From Salvia splendens (lineage: Eukaryota > Streptophyta > Magnoliopsida > Lamiales > Lamiaceae), in the NCBI RefSeq assembly GCF_004379255.2, contig NC_056039.1:24131883-24195882 (forward strand): a stretch of DNA of 64,000 bases. The letters run 5' to 3'. Each line of letters opens with the position of its first letter. Position 1 is the stretch's first letter. Shown piece after piece: positions 34,169-44,975 of the stretch. The notes below the pieces were generated by a model. The model worked only from the letters and a program-made list of their open reading frames with translations, did not search any database and had not been told where the DNA came from. The position numbers were made by a program, and so were the translations under genes.

Positions 34169-35758
34169 GAGTGTACTGCATCAGAAGTCCTTAACGTTTC
34201 CATTTGTGTCACTGCAGGCCCCTAACAAAAAAAATATCGCCAGACAACCCTAATCTTAAACATAATCACACATCGTGTTTTTTCTGACTATATTGCTCTT
34301 AAGCCCTAAAAGGGCATTCCGGTCATTTCAGTGAACATTCTGACAGTGGCGGCCTGCATGCTGCGACTTCTACTGTTCCTGACACAAGTAATAGTTGGCG
34401 ATTGGACATATTGTGCAGCCATTTCGTATTCTTCACATATACAATAATATAGTGCAAATCTTAATTGAACTTAAATATCATCTTATACACATAATTTAAA
34501 TACATAAAAAATAATTTTAAAACTTATAAATTTAATATCAATAATATAGTACATAAAATCTGGAAAACATCTTTATAGACTACCCTAACGATAGAACACA
34601 TGTATCATCATTAACGTAACAAATAATAATAAATTTTATTAGATAAATGATATTTTGATAGATGTTCATAATAACAATTAAATTATGTAATAATAAATTT
34701 TAATTATTAATGATAAATTATACATTTAAAGTTTAAATTAAGTATATTACACTTATTAGTATTGGATATAGATATTATCACCAATAAAGATGGAGCACCG
34801 AACTATTTACTGCAGCGTGCCAACTTTTCTACCAAAATGAATATGAAAATGAAAGGTAAAATAACTTTGAATTCCATGCCTCCTTTTTACTTTTTCACTT
34901 TCATATTTATTCAACGTGGTTATTATTAATTAATGTGCTAAGGTATAGCATTAAATCCGTCAATAGAAGTTGGTACATGAAGATTTAACAATTACGATTA
35001 GGAAAAGGAAAAAAAAGAAGATTAAAAGCATTTTATGCTCTCATCTTTTAGAACATTTTAGAAAAAGTCTCAAACTTTTAGTGTATTTCGTAAAATGTCC
35101 CCTACTTTTAGCATATTCCAGAAAATCTCCATAACATTTTAAAAAAAATAAATTGATGACATAAAACACTATTAACCCTTCTGGATTTTTTTTTGCTAAA
35201 ATGATGTTATTTCATGTGTTGATGACTTGATGGGAATTTTTGCATAGCGGAATATTTTGTGAAATACGTTGAAAGTTATGAACATTAAGTTAAGGACATT
35301 GTATATAGAATTTGCTGAAAGTACTAGTATTAATTTACAGTATATAATTATACACAACGCAATTATGATTTTTGAATTTTTTTTATTTAAAATACAATCT
35401 GAATTAAACCGAATGCCAAAATTTTGAAGAAAAAGATATCCTAAATCTAATCCAATCTTATGAAAAATACAAATAAATATGAATGTATATATCGTGGGAA
35501 ATTTCAAATATGACATGACATGACATTACAGAGGGTAGGTCTGCAAGGTAGTGGACGTCTGCAGTGTAGGTGTACAGGTTTTTGGTAAGTTGACTAAAAT
35601 GCCCCTGAAGGCATTTAGGCATTTTGGTCCGAAAAATGGCTACAAATATACGATATGTGATTATATTTAAGGTTAGGGTTGTCTGACGATATTTTTTTTT
35701 GTTAAGGGTCTGCAGTGACACAAATGGAAACGTTAGGGACTTTTGATGTAGTTCACTC
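34169..35758. mobile_element. Non-autonomous MULE-like element with long terminal inverted repeats
   Basis: 1,590 bp. Ends 34169-34283 and 35645-35758 are inverted repeats (GAGTG-ACT-CATC-AAGTCC, then cgtttccatttgtgtcact). Weaker pairing continues another 50 bp. Flanks ttaattatc (34160-34168) and ttaattata (35759-35767) give a 9-bp duplication with one mismatch. Long TIRs plus a 9-bp duplication are the MULE pattern. The interior is AT-rich with no transposase; the small minus-strand frames (35196-35721) are not convincing. Confidence 0.8.
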
Positions 35759-35767
35759 TTAATTATA

Positions 35768-36745
35768 ATATTCTGTTTCTTAATTTAGTAATTGTTTGTT
35801 CCCTCTGCATTTTATATTTTAAAAAATATAACCATTGATGTGAACCTTACAAATGATGACTATAATTAATCTTCACGTATTTACACATGTAATTTTTAAT
35901 GTTAAAACATGCAAAAATTTTATGTGAATTGTTTTTTAATAAATATAACTAATAGTGAATTACTACTTACTGTATAATTTATGGCAGTACAATATTTTAT
36001 TATTAAGGAAAGATTTTTTTTAATATAAAAAATTGGAATTAGATCTTTTCGAAATTCAACCCATGAGTGCAACCATTCAACACTTTATAATAATATGTAG
36101 GTGTTTGGTTTATACAAAATAAATTTGATAGATTTATGATATTTCAATTTTTGTAAAATTTGAACTGTAGCTTAAGTTTACTATTGCGCATTAATTTGCA
36201 AGTCCCTTTCGGCAAATTAATGTGCCTAGTTCTATTTAATTTAAGGCTATAGGATATACAATAAATTCATAAAAGAATGCTAAATACAGACCAAAAATTT
36301 CGTTTATGGTTAACAAACGTCCAGCTAACACATATACATACCACTTGTTCCTAAAAACTAACTTATAGAATCATATAATTATGGAATATGGAGTGAACAA
36401 AATATCTATAATACGAATAATCGTATCAAACCATATCGAAACTCTGCGAGTTTTATACAAATGGCTTCCGAACAAATTGGAAATTACAATTCATCAAGAA
36501 ACTATAAAATCGTACTACTTTTTAGCATTATGTAAATGGTGACATTAAAAATGAAAGTGAATTCAATACCAAAATTTGTTATCAATTAGGATGTCAATAG
36601 TTTCCCACCAATTTAATTCAGTAAAATATTATCGACTTTTAATATTTCAGACAAAATTCTTCATATGAATATATATGAGCGCCGGTTTTTCTTCATTTTC
36701 AGCTTCTGAATATATACATATAAATTTGTTGCGTATGAATACTAT
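35768..36745. other. AT-rich intergenic DNA; start of a duplicated block
   Basis: No gene seen. From about 36,240 the text (ctataggatatacaataaattcat) matches 53,290 onward, the left edge of a block that recurs at 53,285-56,850. Confidence 0.6.
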
Positions 36746-36746
36746 T

Positions 36747-37831
36747 AGGGCTTCATTTGGTATACGGAATTGAAATTAAAATAGACTTAAAATTCTATGG
36801 AATTGAATTCTAATTCATTTCAATTCCAAATTCTATGTTTGGTAAAGTGAAATAATTGATATGAAATTGAATATAAATAATTTGTGCACACACTGTACAC
36901 ACACTATACACAAAATACATGCTCACACACACTTCACACAAAATACACATACTATACACACATATACACACCGCACACACTATACACAGAATACACACAC
37001 TGCACACATTTTACACAAAAATACATTCATTGCACACAATATACACACACTGCACACACACTATACACAAAATACACACACTGCACACACTATAAAAAAT
37101 GCACTCCACACATTGCATACTATACACACATGCTATACACAAAATAAACACACTACATACACTATACACAAAATACACATACTACACACATTACACACAC
37201 GACACAAATTTTACACAAAATACACACACTACGCACACTATATCCAAAATACACACTATTCACAAACTAAAATTTCAAATTTGGTTCATTTTAAACCTTT
37301 GGAAGATTTCAGTTTTTTTATTCAGATAGGAAAAAAAATCTAAAATCGAAAAATAAATCTAAAAATTGGATGCTTGAAATGTGTAAAATGTGTGTAAAGT
37401 GTGTGAAATTTGTGTAGTGCGTGTAGTGCGGGAAATGTGTGAGATTTGTGTAATGTGTGAAATGTGTAGCGTGTGAAATGTGTGTAATGTGGGAAATGTG
37501 TGAAGTTTGTGTAGTGTGTGAAATGTGTGTAGTGTGTGAAACGTGTGAAATGTGTGTGTGTAGTGTGTATGAAATGTGTGTAGTGTGTGAAATGTGTGTA
37601 GTGTATGTGAAATGAGTATAGTGGGTATATAGTGAAGCTATCTAATTTTATGACTATTTGGAATTCCAATTTTCTACTTTTGATATAGAATTCAAATCAT
37701 GAAATTGAAAAACATAGAATTATAATTCAATTCTAACTCTATACATTTTTATGATACCAAATAATGGAATTGGAATTGGAGCCTCCAATTTCAATTTCAT
37801 AACTCCAATTCCATGTTCCCAAACACACCCC
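36747..37831. mobile_element. Foldback element with minisatellite arms
   Basis: The termini are inverted: GGGCTTCATTTGGTATACGG at the left, and on the other strand at the right GGGTGTGTTTGGGAACATGG. Next inward, both sides carry inverted gaattgaatt-rich text. Then come a CA-rich minisatellite arm (36885-37265, unit like actatacacaaaatacacac) and a GT-rich arm (37378-37635, unit like gtgtgtagtgtgtgaaat), complementary in type, around a roughly 110-bp centre. The ends recall hAT MITEs, but I could not establish a target duplication. The long frames here are repeat artefacts. Confidence 0.7.
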
Positions 37832-38213
37832 TAGTAATTACTTTCATTTTGTCAAGCCGAGTTGGTTCGGAGGGATTTTGACGAACCAATGGTGTTGATT
37901 TTGAACCCACCAACCACGTCTCCATTTCCATACTTTCATTTTTTTAGTTTTTGTTATTTTATGTCTGTTTTCATGTGTATTTTTGCTTGTTTTTAATATT
38001 AGTTTTTGAGTTTAAGTTGAATATTAATTTAAAAAAATTCAATATATTTTTTTACTTAAATTTAATTTCAAAAGAAATTTAATTTGTATTTAATTAAATA
38101 AATATTTCATCCGTCCACATAAAATTATCTCATTTAGGGATGACACTAGTTATAATATTAATATGCAATTGGTAAATCAGGACATAAAAAAAAAGATGTG
38201 GCAAAATTGAAGG
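37832..38213. other. Continuation of the duplicated upstream block
   Basis: Non-coding; matches 53,480-53,720 (gagttggttcgg, gaacccaccaaccacgtct). A Stowaway-like word, atttcatccgtccac, occurs at about 38105. Confidence 0.6.
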
Positions 38214-38664
38214 GAGAAAGATAAAATATGGTTAAAATATGAGTAAGGTGAAGAAAAATTGATTAAAATATTCTCATTACCATAAATGAGACTATTCTGG
38301 TGGACTGAAAAAAATGAAAAAAAAAGTGAACAATATTTAAGGGATAATGAAACACACTTAATTTAATTAAAATGTATAATAAATGAAATGAAATAGAAAA
38401 AAAATAAAAGCAGGACTCATAATTAGTTAAGAGAGTGAATATTGAGTTGTGGGTATTGTTTTTTAAGTAATGGAGGAGATAAAAAGCAATGGGATATAAA
38501 ATTATAAATAGCTAAGAAAATGACCAATTTCAGTGGAGTTATGGATACCCTTACATGAAAATGGTGTACAAAAATTGATCTTAATATAAAATCTAGACCA
38601 AATCCTGACCATGAGATTTGATAATCCAATGGTCAATAATTAAACAAAAACGCGGAGGGTTATT

Positions 38665-38972
38665 TAGGGGTGGGCATTCGAATTTCGGTTTGGTTGTTTG
38701 CCAAAACCGAAAAACCGAATTTAGCTCAAAACCCAAACCGAACCAAACTCAAAAAATCGAAAAAAAACAAATACATTAATATATATATTTATATATATGT
38801 ATATAATTTATTTTATTTTATATATACTAATAGAATATATAGGGATGTATTTAGATTAACGTAAAGAAAACTGTTAAAATTAATAATATATATAATATAC
38901 TATGCATATTATATGGCAGAATATATTAAAAGAATATATCCATTATATATTATGTAATATATTAAATTATTA

Positions 38973-39031
<59 letters not shown>

Positions 39032-39195
39032 TTTCAAATATAGTAATTTGGTTTTTCAGTTTTTTCCTTCTCCGTAACCGAACCGAACCGAAAAACCAAA
39101 TTTTTTATATTTTCAAAACCGAACCGAATTTCAATATTTCGGTTTGGTTTGGTTCGGTTCGGATATTCGGTTTCCGGTTTTTTTGCTAACCCCTA
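38665..39195. mobile_element. hAT-type MITE with 8-bp duplication
   Basis: 531 bp, TAGGGGTGGGCA at the left, and TAGGGGTTAGCA read from the right on the other strand. Flanks are gggttatt (38657-38664 and 39196-39203), exactly 8 bp as for hAT elements. The ends are rich in ccgaaccgaa words that pair with each other; the centre is AT microsatellite (38980-39025). At 38841-38879 it holds agggatgtatttag..., the same word as the tip of the 4.2-kb element in copy 2. Confidence 0.85.
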
Positions 39196-39699
39196 GGGTT
39201 ATTATCAAGCAATTTTAAGTCATATAATAAAATTCGAGTTTGAGGTCATGTTAAGATCAGTTTATGTCATGCTTACTATAATGACGTAAAAATAAGTTTA
39301 TGATAACCTAAAAATGACCTTTGTATGCTTGGTTCTGCATTTTTGTATTAAGAATGAGTTTTGCATAAATCAAAACCATACTCGTTACATGCTTTTAGGA
39401 GGTCTATACTATCTAATTATCTTTTTGATTTAAGAATGAGTTTTGCATAAATCAAAACCCTACTCGCTACATGCTTTTAGGAGGTCTATACTATCTAATT
39501 ATCTATATTGTCTCTCTAATTCTCAATTAAATGAAATTAGGCGCATTAACTTGTTTAAAACTTGAAAGTCAGCTTAAGCTACAACTATGATTTAACAAAA
39601 TTTGTACCCAAAGAAGAAAATTTAACAAATAAACAACAAATTATTAACTACTTACACAAAAAACGAAAGTTGTCCAATAACAATTTAGGGTTGCATTAG

Positions 39700-39930
39700 G
39701 GTAATACTAATTTACAATAATAACTAATATTAACTTTCAATTCTGTGTATTAAAATTATCAACACAAAAACATAATTATATCAATACAACATGTAAATTT
39801 AAATATCAACACAGAGACATAAGTTTATCAATACAAGAAGATTAATAAATTTATGTCTTTATGTTGATATTTTTAATATAAAAAATTAAGATTAGTTATT
39901 AGTTATTACTGTAAATTAGTTAGTATTTGA
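39700..39930. mobile_element. Small inverted-repeat MITE (also at about 45725-45950)
   Basis: Inverted ends taatactaatttac-ataataactaat and, from the other strand, aatactaactaatttacagtaataactaat (described as related words). Present in both tandem copies, so it is older than the duplication. Superfamily not determined. Confidence 0.5.
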
Positions 39931-40665
39931 TCACACACTCCCACAATTACAAACATGTGTTTATTAGAGGTAGTAGAATATAGGGTTGGCAAATAAATAG
40001 GTGAGTTTCTTGACATATTTAATTTTGGAGGATAATTTAATATTTCATCATTTCTTTCTTACATTTTTCAAATGAACAGCTTTCCAATATTAGTGAAGAA
40101 AGAGAAAATATGGTTAACATATGAGTAAGGTGAAGAAAAATTGATTAAAATATTCTCATTACCATAAATGAAACTATTTTGGTGGACCAACAAAAAATGA
40201 AAAAAAAGTGAACAATATGTAGGGGATAATGAAACACACTTAATTTAATTAAAATGTATAATAAATGAAATGAAATAGAAAAAATAAGAAGCAGGACTCA
40301 TAATTAGTTAAGAGAGTGAATATTGAGTTGTGAGTATTGTTTTTTAAGTAATGGAGGAGATAAAAAGTAATGGGATATAAAATTATAAATAGCTAAGAAA
40401 ATGACCAATTTCAGTGGAGTTATGGATACCCTTACATGAAAATGGTCTACGAAAATTGATCCGAATATAAAATCTATACCAAATCCTGACCATGAGATTT
40501 GACAATCTAATGGTCTATAATTAAACAAAACACGGAGGGTTATTTAGGGGTGAGCATTCGGGTTTCGGTTCGGTTGTTTGCCAAAACCGAACCAAAATCG
40601 AAAAACCGAATTTAGCTCAAAACCCAAATCGAACCAAACTCGAAAAACCGAAAAAAAACATATAC

Positions 40666-40740
<75 letters not shown>

Positions 40741-40885
40741 TTATTTTATTTTATATATACTAATAGAATATATAGGGATGTATTCAGATTAATGTAAAGA
40801 AAACTGTTAAAAAGGAAAACTAATTCCATCCATGATAAGGAGGGTAATGCACCCCTATATTTATATTTATATATATATTTTATAT

Positions 40886-41153
40886 AGGGTTGTATTATAT
40901 ACCAAACTAGTTTAAAACACTAAACGCCAAACACATCATTATATAATAATGCGGAGTTCATTACAACTTTATTTGTAGTTCATTATAGGGAATTCTGAGA
41001 TTTAAAAACAATGACATCATCATGCATAGTTTAGAAATATGAAGTTCATTATATGTTTGTTATTAGTTCATTATAATGAACTCCAGGTTATCATATAATG
41101 ATGTTGTTCGGCGTTTAAGGTTTAGGAGTGGTTTGGTATTAATCATAGTTCTA
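40886..41153. mobile_element. 268-bp MITE with about 78-bp inverted ends
   Basis: The left end agggttgtattatata-ccaaac pairs with the right end (other strand: agaactatgattaata-ccaaacc), both continuing through aaacgcc and catcattatat to gagttcatta. TA-rich flanks. No coding. Confidence 0.7.
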
Positions 41154-41824
41154 TACATATATATATATATGGGAGTGTTAAGGTCATCTTGCTCCCTTAG
41201 ATTTAAGTTCCTACTTAATGTGAATCGGTAGATTAGATGGATGGACGGACTGGATGAAAACTTGATAACTTATCCCGCGTTGCATTATTAGGCCTAATTT
41301 GTGCATTATATGGGTAAAATAGTAAAACAACACTGTATCAAAAATCGTTGCATCTACTCACTCTCTCTCACTCCAAACGTCTCACCCTCAATCCATCACT
41401 GCAAAATCGTCTCCCCAAATTCCACCCACTTTCCAACCCTAGCCGCCATTGGAACCAACCGGAAATATACGGGGACCGACTGTCCAAACCTCACTCCCGC
41501 AGTGCGCGACCATCTAGTTGAAGGCGACGAAAAGGTAGGGTTGAAAAAGGTTAATTTTTTGGTATTACCCACCATTAATCGCCGATATTCACCACCTACC
41601 ACACTACCTACTCGTCGATTCACTAATTTTTCCCCAAAAAATTCACTGTTTTCAAACTCGCTTTGGTCACGATTTTCTGTAATCAAAAAAGCGTTTTCAT
41701 TTTGGTTAGAGTTCTGTCTATTATTGAATGCGTAATTAATTACTGGTTTACAATTGTGTATTGGGCGATTATGTGGAGAAAATGTTATCGGGTTTTGATT
41801 TTTGGTTCGTCTCACATATATATT

Positions 41825-42845
41825 ATGACGAAAAGAGGACGGTCTTCAAGATCTCAACCAACCCAGGCTGCAGGTGAGCAATCTATTTCATTTGCATGTA
41901 GAATTCCTGGAGTAGTTGTACATCAAGTAGTCTTCCTTTGTGCATTCGTTGACATTTTTTGTACATAGGTGAATGTAATATTCTTTGTGCATTATTTGAT
42001 TGGTTGGGTACATTATTTATCAAGGATTACACATTATTTATCTTGTATTACGCATTATTTGACTGCTTGTGTACATGGGTGAATGGGTGAATGCAAAATT
42101 CCTTTGTGCATTATTTGATTGAATCTGTACATTATTTATCTAGTAGTATACATTATTTATCAAGTATTAGGCATTATTTGATTGCTTGTGTACATGAACC
42201 AAATGGGTAAATGTAATATTCCTTTGTGCATTATTTGATTGCTTGGGCACATTATTTATCAAGGATTATACATTCTTTATCATGTATTATGCATTATTTG
42301 ACTGCTTCTGTACATAGGTGAATGGGTGAATGTCATATTCCTTTGTGCATTATTTGATTTCTTGTGTACATTATTTATCTATTTTTATACATTATGTATC
42401 AAGTATTATGCATTATTTGACTGCTTGTGTATATGAACCCAATGGATGCAATGTAATATTCCGTTGTGCATTATCTGATTGCTTCTGTACATTATTTAGC
42501 AAATATTACACATTATTTATCAAGTATTATGCATTCATTGACTGCTTGTGTACGTGGGTGAATGATGCATTATCTAATGTAAATGCGACACAATATTGAT
42601 AGCTTCCGTTATAATCATGTTCTGATGCTGTATGTTGGACAACAGCGAAGCAGCTTAGATTGGACATCGACGAAGCGGTCGATGATGTAATTCCAGTTGG
42701 GTTTGCCTAGAAATTCTGGGAGAGATTGACCGAGGCCGAGACAAGTACAGCTCAGGAAGAGGCTGAGCATAGGAAACCGAGGCTGATGATTGCACAATTA
42801 TGGACTGGAGTGATTGTTTGAACTCTTGGATTTTTTCGATAACTC
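41825..42845 (+). pseudogene. Possible two-exon remnant of unknown protein
   Basis: ATG at 41825 opens a short basic stretch (MTKRGRSSRSQPTQAAG) ending at a good donor (gtgagc near 41873). An acceptor near 42645 (acaacag) would join it to LRLDIDEAVDDVIPVGFA, then a stop and more frame (LTEAETSTAQEEAEHR). The intervening sequence is mostly the tandem repeat below. I do not recognise the product; joining is inference. Confidence 0.3.
41957..42555 (+). repeat. Five tandem units of about 120 bp
   Basis: Each unit has the order tgtgtacat-ggtgaatg, tattcctttgtgcattatttgatt, gtacattatttatcaag, and gcattatttgactgct (quoted as separate words). Units differ by about 10-15%. Downstream, at 42950-43380, the reverse-complement word aataatgtac recurs about ten times. 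Confidence 0.85.
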
Positions 42846-43448
42846 ATGTTGGAAGGGGAAATAGCCGACTTGTGGCTTGGTCTGTTTTGAACAATATGTA
42901 GTGTGCTTCTTGCAAACAGAAACATTTTTTGGTATTAGTGTATGATTACATTAACTCAAAACATGTAATTGATGTATATTACATAATAATGAAACGTCAC
43001 TACCTAATAATGGCAAATAGGAAGAAAATAATGTAGTACAAGTTAACTGTATTTTAATAATAATGTACAACAAACTGCATATAATGGATATAATTAACCG
43101 AATAATGAACGTAATGTGCTTATTAATTAACTGTACTAGAATATTAATGTACAGACCATACCATTAAGTGATTGTGAATAAAAATGTACAACTTCATGAA
43201 TAATAATGTACATTAACAGTTTCGTAATGCAATGTGTAATATACAGAATGTGTGTAATAATGAATTGTACTCGAAACATTGTGTGCAGTAAGTTAAGTGC
43301 TAGTAACCAATAATGTACAACTTCAGCAATGATAATGTACGTTAACAGATTAATAATGCAATAATATTATGTATAAAATGTTGACAGTGGTAATACTAAT
43401 AAGACTAAGACAACGATGTAAATCATAAGACTAATCCGAAAAACAAAA

Positions 43449-43808
43449 CTAAAAATGTTGAGAGGTGCAAAATACATCAACTTTTCCTCTTGCCCTTCTG
43501 CAGCTCATTTTCCATTTCCATCTCTTTAAGCATTGGACAATTTTTTGAGTCGTGATGGCCCATCTCATCGCACGCCTTACACCGTCTAAGAGGTCTAGTA
43601 GCCTCCTTACAGCCTTTTCTCTCTTGGAAATCAGACGGCTCGCTGAGCTGCTAGCGTGGCCCTTGGTCTTGACAACATTCGGAGGATGGACCACAACTAC
43701 TTCAAGCCTTACCATACCATAAAACTCTTCAATCATTCGCCTCTTTTCAGAGGCGGACGTTGTAGGAGTTCCAACTTGAAGAGAATTACCAAGTATAACC
43801 ACCACCAC
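43449..43808 (-). pseudogene. FAR1-related / MURA-like zinc-knuckle C-terminus, frameshifted
   Basis: On the minus strand the first part reads VVVVHPPNVVKTKG and RLISKREKAV, typical of the segment before the terminal knuckle of FAR1-related and MULE transposases. After EKAV the homologous reading moves to the next frame, where CKACDEMGHHDSKNC gives a C-X2-C-H-C knuckle. The annotated single-frame product is therefore wrong after about residue 70. Only this tail of the protein is present; the DDE domain and SWIM finger are not seen. Confidence 0.6.
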
Positions 43809-43830
43809 TATATAAAATCGTAAAAAAACG

Positions 43831-44485
43831 GCTCAGCAAACATTTACATTACCGATCATGAATCGTCCATTACTGAAAATAAAAATACCATTATAGAGTA
43901 ATATATGTGCATTATGTGTATTAGTAAAAACTACTCCCTAGCCGAGATGATATCTAAACCCTAGGTGAATGACTGAAACTCGTGGACTTTGGCGACGGTT
44001 TTGTTACTTAATACATAATACACCCTAGCCCCAAGGATTGCTAAACCCTTGGGGAATACATGAAACGTGCGTCGAACAATCAAACACAGTCAATCTTAAA
44101 CTAAACTGCTCAGCAAACATTTACATTACAGATCATAAATCGTCCATTACTGAGAATAAAAAAAACCATTACAGAGTAATATATGTACATTATGTGTATC
44201 AGTAAAAACTACTCCCTAGCCGAGATGATATCTAAACCCGAGATGAATGACTGAAACTCGTGGACTTTGCGACGGTTTTGTTACTGAATACATACTACAC
44301 CCTAGCCCCAAGGATTGCTAAACCCTTGGGGAATACATGAAACGTGCGCCGAACAATCAAACACGACCAATCTTAAACTAAACTGCTCAGCAAAAATTTA
44401 CATTACAGATCACAAATCGTCCGTTACTGAAAATAAAAAACCTTTACAGAGTAATATATGTACATTATGTGTATCAGTAACAATA
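43831..44485. repeat. Tandem repeat, period 277 bp, about 2.4 units
   Basis: Units start gctcagcaaacatttacatt at 43831, 44108 and (partial) 44385, and run through ctccctagccgagatgat and ccccaaggattgctaaaccc. Non-coding; lies upstream of the FAR1-like relic on its own strand. Confidence 0.85.
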
Positions 44486-44489
44486 TATG

Positions 44490-44975
44490 CTATCAGAATC
44501 TACAACGATCGATTACTCCAACAAATCAGAATTTCAGTTAAAAACTCGGATTAATAATCAATGAAGGCAAAAAATTGATTACCTTCTTCCATTGTTCAGT
44601 AAAAACGAAAGCAATGGCCGAGACCTACCACAAATCAGTATATTTAGAGAATAAATACGAACCCTGTCTTCTTCGATTTAGAAAAACAGCCAACAATTTA
44701 GGACCTTAAAGTGTTCAATGGAGAAGAGACGCTGAAAGTTTAGGGAGAGAAGACAAATTGCAGCGTGAAATCGTGGAGAATAACCGTTGTGGTCTTTGAT
44801 AGAGATAATCAAGGAAGTTACCATAACAAACTAATTTGTGTATCCCAATTTTGACCTTTTCGATTTTTTAATCATTTAAATTAAATTCATGAGACATTAT
44901 TTTCGCCCATCAGATCTTGAAAATGAAGGGCCGAGATTCAGTTGGACAATAGAACAAAAAATGGAATAAAGGATA
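44490..44975. other. Right end of the 4.2-kb element, no gene seen
   Basis: Minus-strand text 44,580-44,760 (ctctccctaaactttcagcgtc, described as 5'-leader-like) precedes the relic gene and could be its promoter and leader; nothing firmer can be said. Confidence 0.3.

Larger units (their letters stand above)
38214..40098 (+). repeat. Tandem duplication, copy 1 of the germin-upstream block
   Basis: About 1,885 bp in direct repeat with 40099-46120 once the 4.2-kb insertion in copy 2 is removed. Copy 1 ends ...ccaatattagtgaag and passes straight into the start of copy 2. Copy 2 ends with the same text at 46120 and continues into the germin-like promoter. It contains the hAT MITE (38665-39195), an 82-bp local duplication (39351-39432, 39433-39510) absent from copy 2, and an inverted-repeat MITE (39700-39930). 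Confidence 0.9.

Noticed and set aside
36861..37343. Open frames of 160, 87 and 76 codons rich in His and Thr, and the minus-strand frames at 36810-37007 and 37340-37669
   Set aside because: They are translations of the CA/GT minisatellite arms of the foldback element, open in several frames only because the repeat lacks stops.
36747..37831. Possible TA or 8-bp target duplication of the foldback element
   Set aside because: Flanks tactatta and tagtaatt do not match convincingly; left undetermined.
41301..41815. Overlapping frames of 144 (plus) and 139 (minus) codons in the 4.2-kb element
   Set aside because: Open on both strands without any domain; more likely leader sequence of the relic exon at 41825.
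41957..42555. Regular repeat array considered as CRISPR-like
   Set aside because: Units are about 120 bp, diverged and contiguous with no unique spacers; the window is plant nuclear DNA.
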